Shown in pieces: positions 5,109-6,477 of a stretch of DNA of 6,477 bases. The notes under the pieces were generated by a model that searched no databases, was not told where the DNA came from, and saw only the letters and a program-made list of their open reading frames with translations. Source of the DNA: Oscillospiraceae bacterium (GTDB lineage Bacteria > Bacillota > Clostridia > Oscillospirales > Ruminococcaceae); contig JAEDOB010000132.1 of the NCBI GenBank assembly GCA_016302225.1, positions 1-6,477 of the forward strand, in the 5' to 3' direction. Made by a program: the position numbers and the translations under genes. Position 1 is the stretch's first letter, and the number at the start of each line of letters is the position of its first letter.

Positions 5109-6477
5109 ATGAAAAACGGAAATATGTCCGGCAACAGCTCCTTTGTCACCGAAAAAATGGTCTTTATCCACATGATATTTATAGCAAGCGTATGTCTTCT
5201 CTTCGGAATAACAAATCTTATTTCAAACCACATTCTCATAGGTGTTATTACCCTTGTTATGGGCGCAATAGTACCCATAACAGTGTTTCTGCTGAAAAAT
5301 AAGCTCTCTATCAATGTCAGAGGAATGATACTTACTCAGGCACAGCTGCTTGCGATCATCCTCATCTCCAGCGCAAAGCACGAGCTGCACGGAATGTTCT
5401 CCCTTATGCTCGCGTCAATGGCGGTAGGCTGTATCTATTTCAATAAAAGCAATCTGACAATACATTGGATAGTAATGGACGTTGCCGCATTGGGCGGACT
5501 GCTCATGCCCGCTTTCTTCTACGGCGAAGCTGCTATGGAACTCGTCATCAAAGGCATACTCGGTCTGAATGTTGGCGCAGTTCTGCTTATGTACCTTCTC
5601 AACAGCTGCAACAAGTCTATCGGGAAGGCTCAGGAAGCCCAAACGGAAGCCGAAGGTCTTTTAGGTCAGGTCAACAGCCAGATGGAAAGCACCCAGCAGC
5701 TTATGGACGAGAATGTAAGAGTTATTGACGCTATCGGTCAGATCTCCGCAAATCTCGAAGCAAGCATAGACAAAATGGAAATCGTTGCCGCATCGCTCAG
5801 TTCATCATGCGAGGAAGAGGAGCAGACCATTTCCGATATTGCAAACGATATTGCAAGCATTACCGAGGAAACCGAAAAGAGCCTTGCCGAAGCCGAAAAG
5901 ACCGCCGCAGCCGCTCAAAAAAGCTCCGATATGCTTATTGAAAATAACGATGAAGTCAAGAAAATGGTCACCGCTATGTCGGATATTACCGAAGCGTCCC
6001 ACAGGATCGAAGCCATTATCAAGGCTATTGAGGACATTGCATTCCAGACCAATATCCTAGCCCTGAATGCCGCCGTTGAAGCCGCAAGAGCAGGCACAGC
6101 GGGCAAGGGCTTTGCAGTTGTCGCCGACGAGGTGCGAAATCTCGCCACCAAGTCCGCCGAAGCCGCAAAGAACACCTCCGACCTTATACATACCTCCATC
6201 GAAGCGGTTGACAGGGGCACTGCTCTTGCCATGAACGTTGCCGACAGAATGAACGACGTTATCGCAATTTCCGCCGAAAGCTCCGAGCATGCAAGGTTTA
6301 TCACCACACTGACGGAAAGTCAGGCAAGCTCCGCAGCGTCCGTTAAGGAGAAGATGTCGCAGATCTCCGTTGCAGTTGCAAGGAACTCTCAGAATGCGGT
6401 TGAAAGCTCCGAGGTTGCCCGTTCCGTTGCCGACGAAATCAGAAGAATGAATGATATTGTAAATTCTCAGGAAAACT
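5109..6477 (+). CDS. Methyl-accepting chemotaxis protein, six-helix membrane sensor (3' end cut by window)
   Basis: The frame is open from ATG 5109 to the window end (456 full codons). The start is set by GGAGG at 5096-5100, 8 nt upstream. Residues 17-164 contain about six hydrophobic helices (near 17-38, 42-62, 73-89, 96-111, 118-138, 143-164) with only short loops, so there is no classical extracellular ligand domain. No HAMP domain is evident; the chain passes straight into a long Ala/Glu/Ser-rich coiled coil from about 170. The signalling tip is unmistakable: IEDIAFQTNILALNAAVEAA (307-326) followed by RAGTAGKGFAVVADEVRNLA (327-346). Phe312, Glu324 and Arg327 correspond to trimer-contact residues of E. 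coli Tsr. The coiled coil is about equally long on both sides of the tip (about 145 residues each), so few residues are probably missing. It should signal through CheW/CheA. The sensed cue is unknown; membrane or energy state is an inference from the architecture. Confidence 0.93.
   Translation, partial: MKNGNMSGNSSFVTEKMVFIHMIFIASVCLLFGITNLISNHILIGVITLVMGAIVPITVFLLKNKLSINVRGMILTQAQLLAIILISSAKHELHGMFSLMLASMAVGCIYFNKSNLTIHWIVMDVAALGGLLMPAFFYGEAAMELVIKGILGLNVGAVLLMYLLNSCNKSIGKAQEAQTEAEGLLGQVNSQMESTQQLMDENVRVIDAIGQISANLEASIDKMEIVAASLSSSCEEEEQTISDIANDIASITEETEKSLAEAEKTAAAAQKSSDMLIENNDEVKKMVTAMSDITEASHRIEAIIKAIEDIAFQTNILALNAAVEAARAGTAGKGFAVVADEVRNLATKSAEAAKNTSDLIHTSIEAVDRGTALAMNVADRMNDVIAISAESSEHARFITTLTESQASSAASVKEKMSQISVAVARNSQNAVESSEVARSVADEIRRMNDIVNSQEN

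Overview
The window looks like chromosome from a low-to-moderate GC Gram-positive anaerobe of the Clostridia, most likely a Ruminococcus-like member of the Oscillospiraceae. The reasons are strong AGGAGG ribosome binding sites, AT-rich intergenic DNA with consensus sigma-A promoters (TTGAC-17-TATAAT type), GC-rich hairpin + U-tract terminators, and a substrate-binding lipoprotein with a Thr-rich linker after the lipobox. The genus is an inference from sequence style, not from a database match.

Layout, left to right. Positions 1-317 are intergenic. They hold a leftward promoter (194-222) for a gene beyond the left edge, one copy of a dispersed hairpin repeat (58-105), and the terminator of the next gene (248-294). 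A sugar-type ABC substrate-binding lipoprotein lies on the minus strand (318-1799), with a consensus promoter (1865-1893) and a 12-bp LacI-type palindrome upstream (1942-1953). A 626-bp gene-free stretch (1800-2425) carries that promoter, a second repeat copy (2045-2092), a minus-strand terminator (2101-2142) and a compact, hairpin-rich segment (about 2143-2354) that I read as a candidate structured non-coding RNA. Pyruvate kinase (2426-3859, minus) follows, with a perfectly spaced promoter (3960-3988). The 385-bp gap 3860-4244 holds that promoter, a small hairpin and a third repeat copy (4139-4186). A MgtC/SapB-family membrane protein (4245-4946, minus) is transcribed divergently from a methyl-accepting chemotaxis protein (5109 to the right edge, plus). 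This receptor has an unusual six-helix membrane domain and is cut by the window end just before its C-terminus.

Each gene appears to be its own transcription unit. Nothing suggests one joint pathway: the genes are glycolysis, solute capture, a membrane homeostasis protein and a chemoreceptor. The most notable non-standard content is intergenic: the three-copy 48-bp hairpin-plus-tail repeat, and the putative RNA downstream of pyk. I see no CRISPR array, transposase, tRNA or rRNA.
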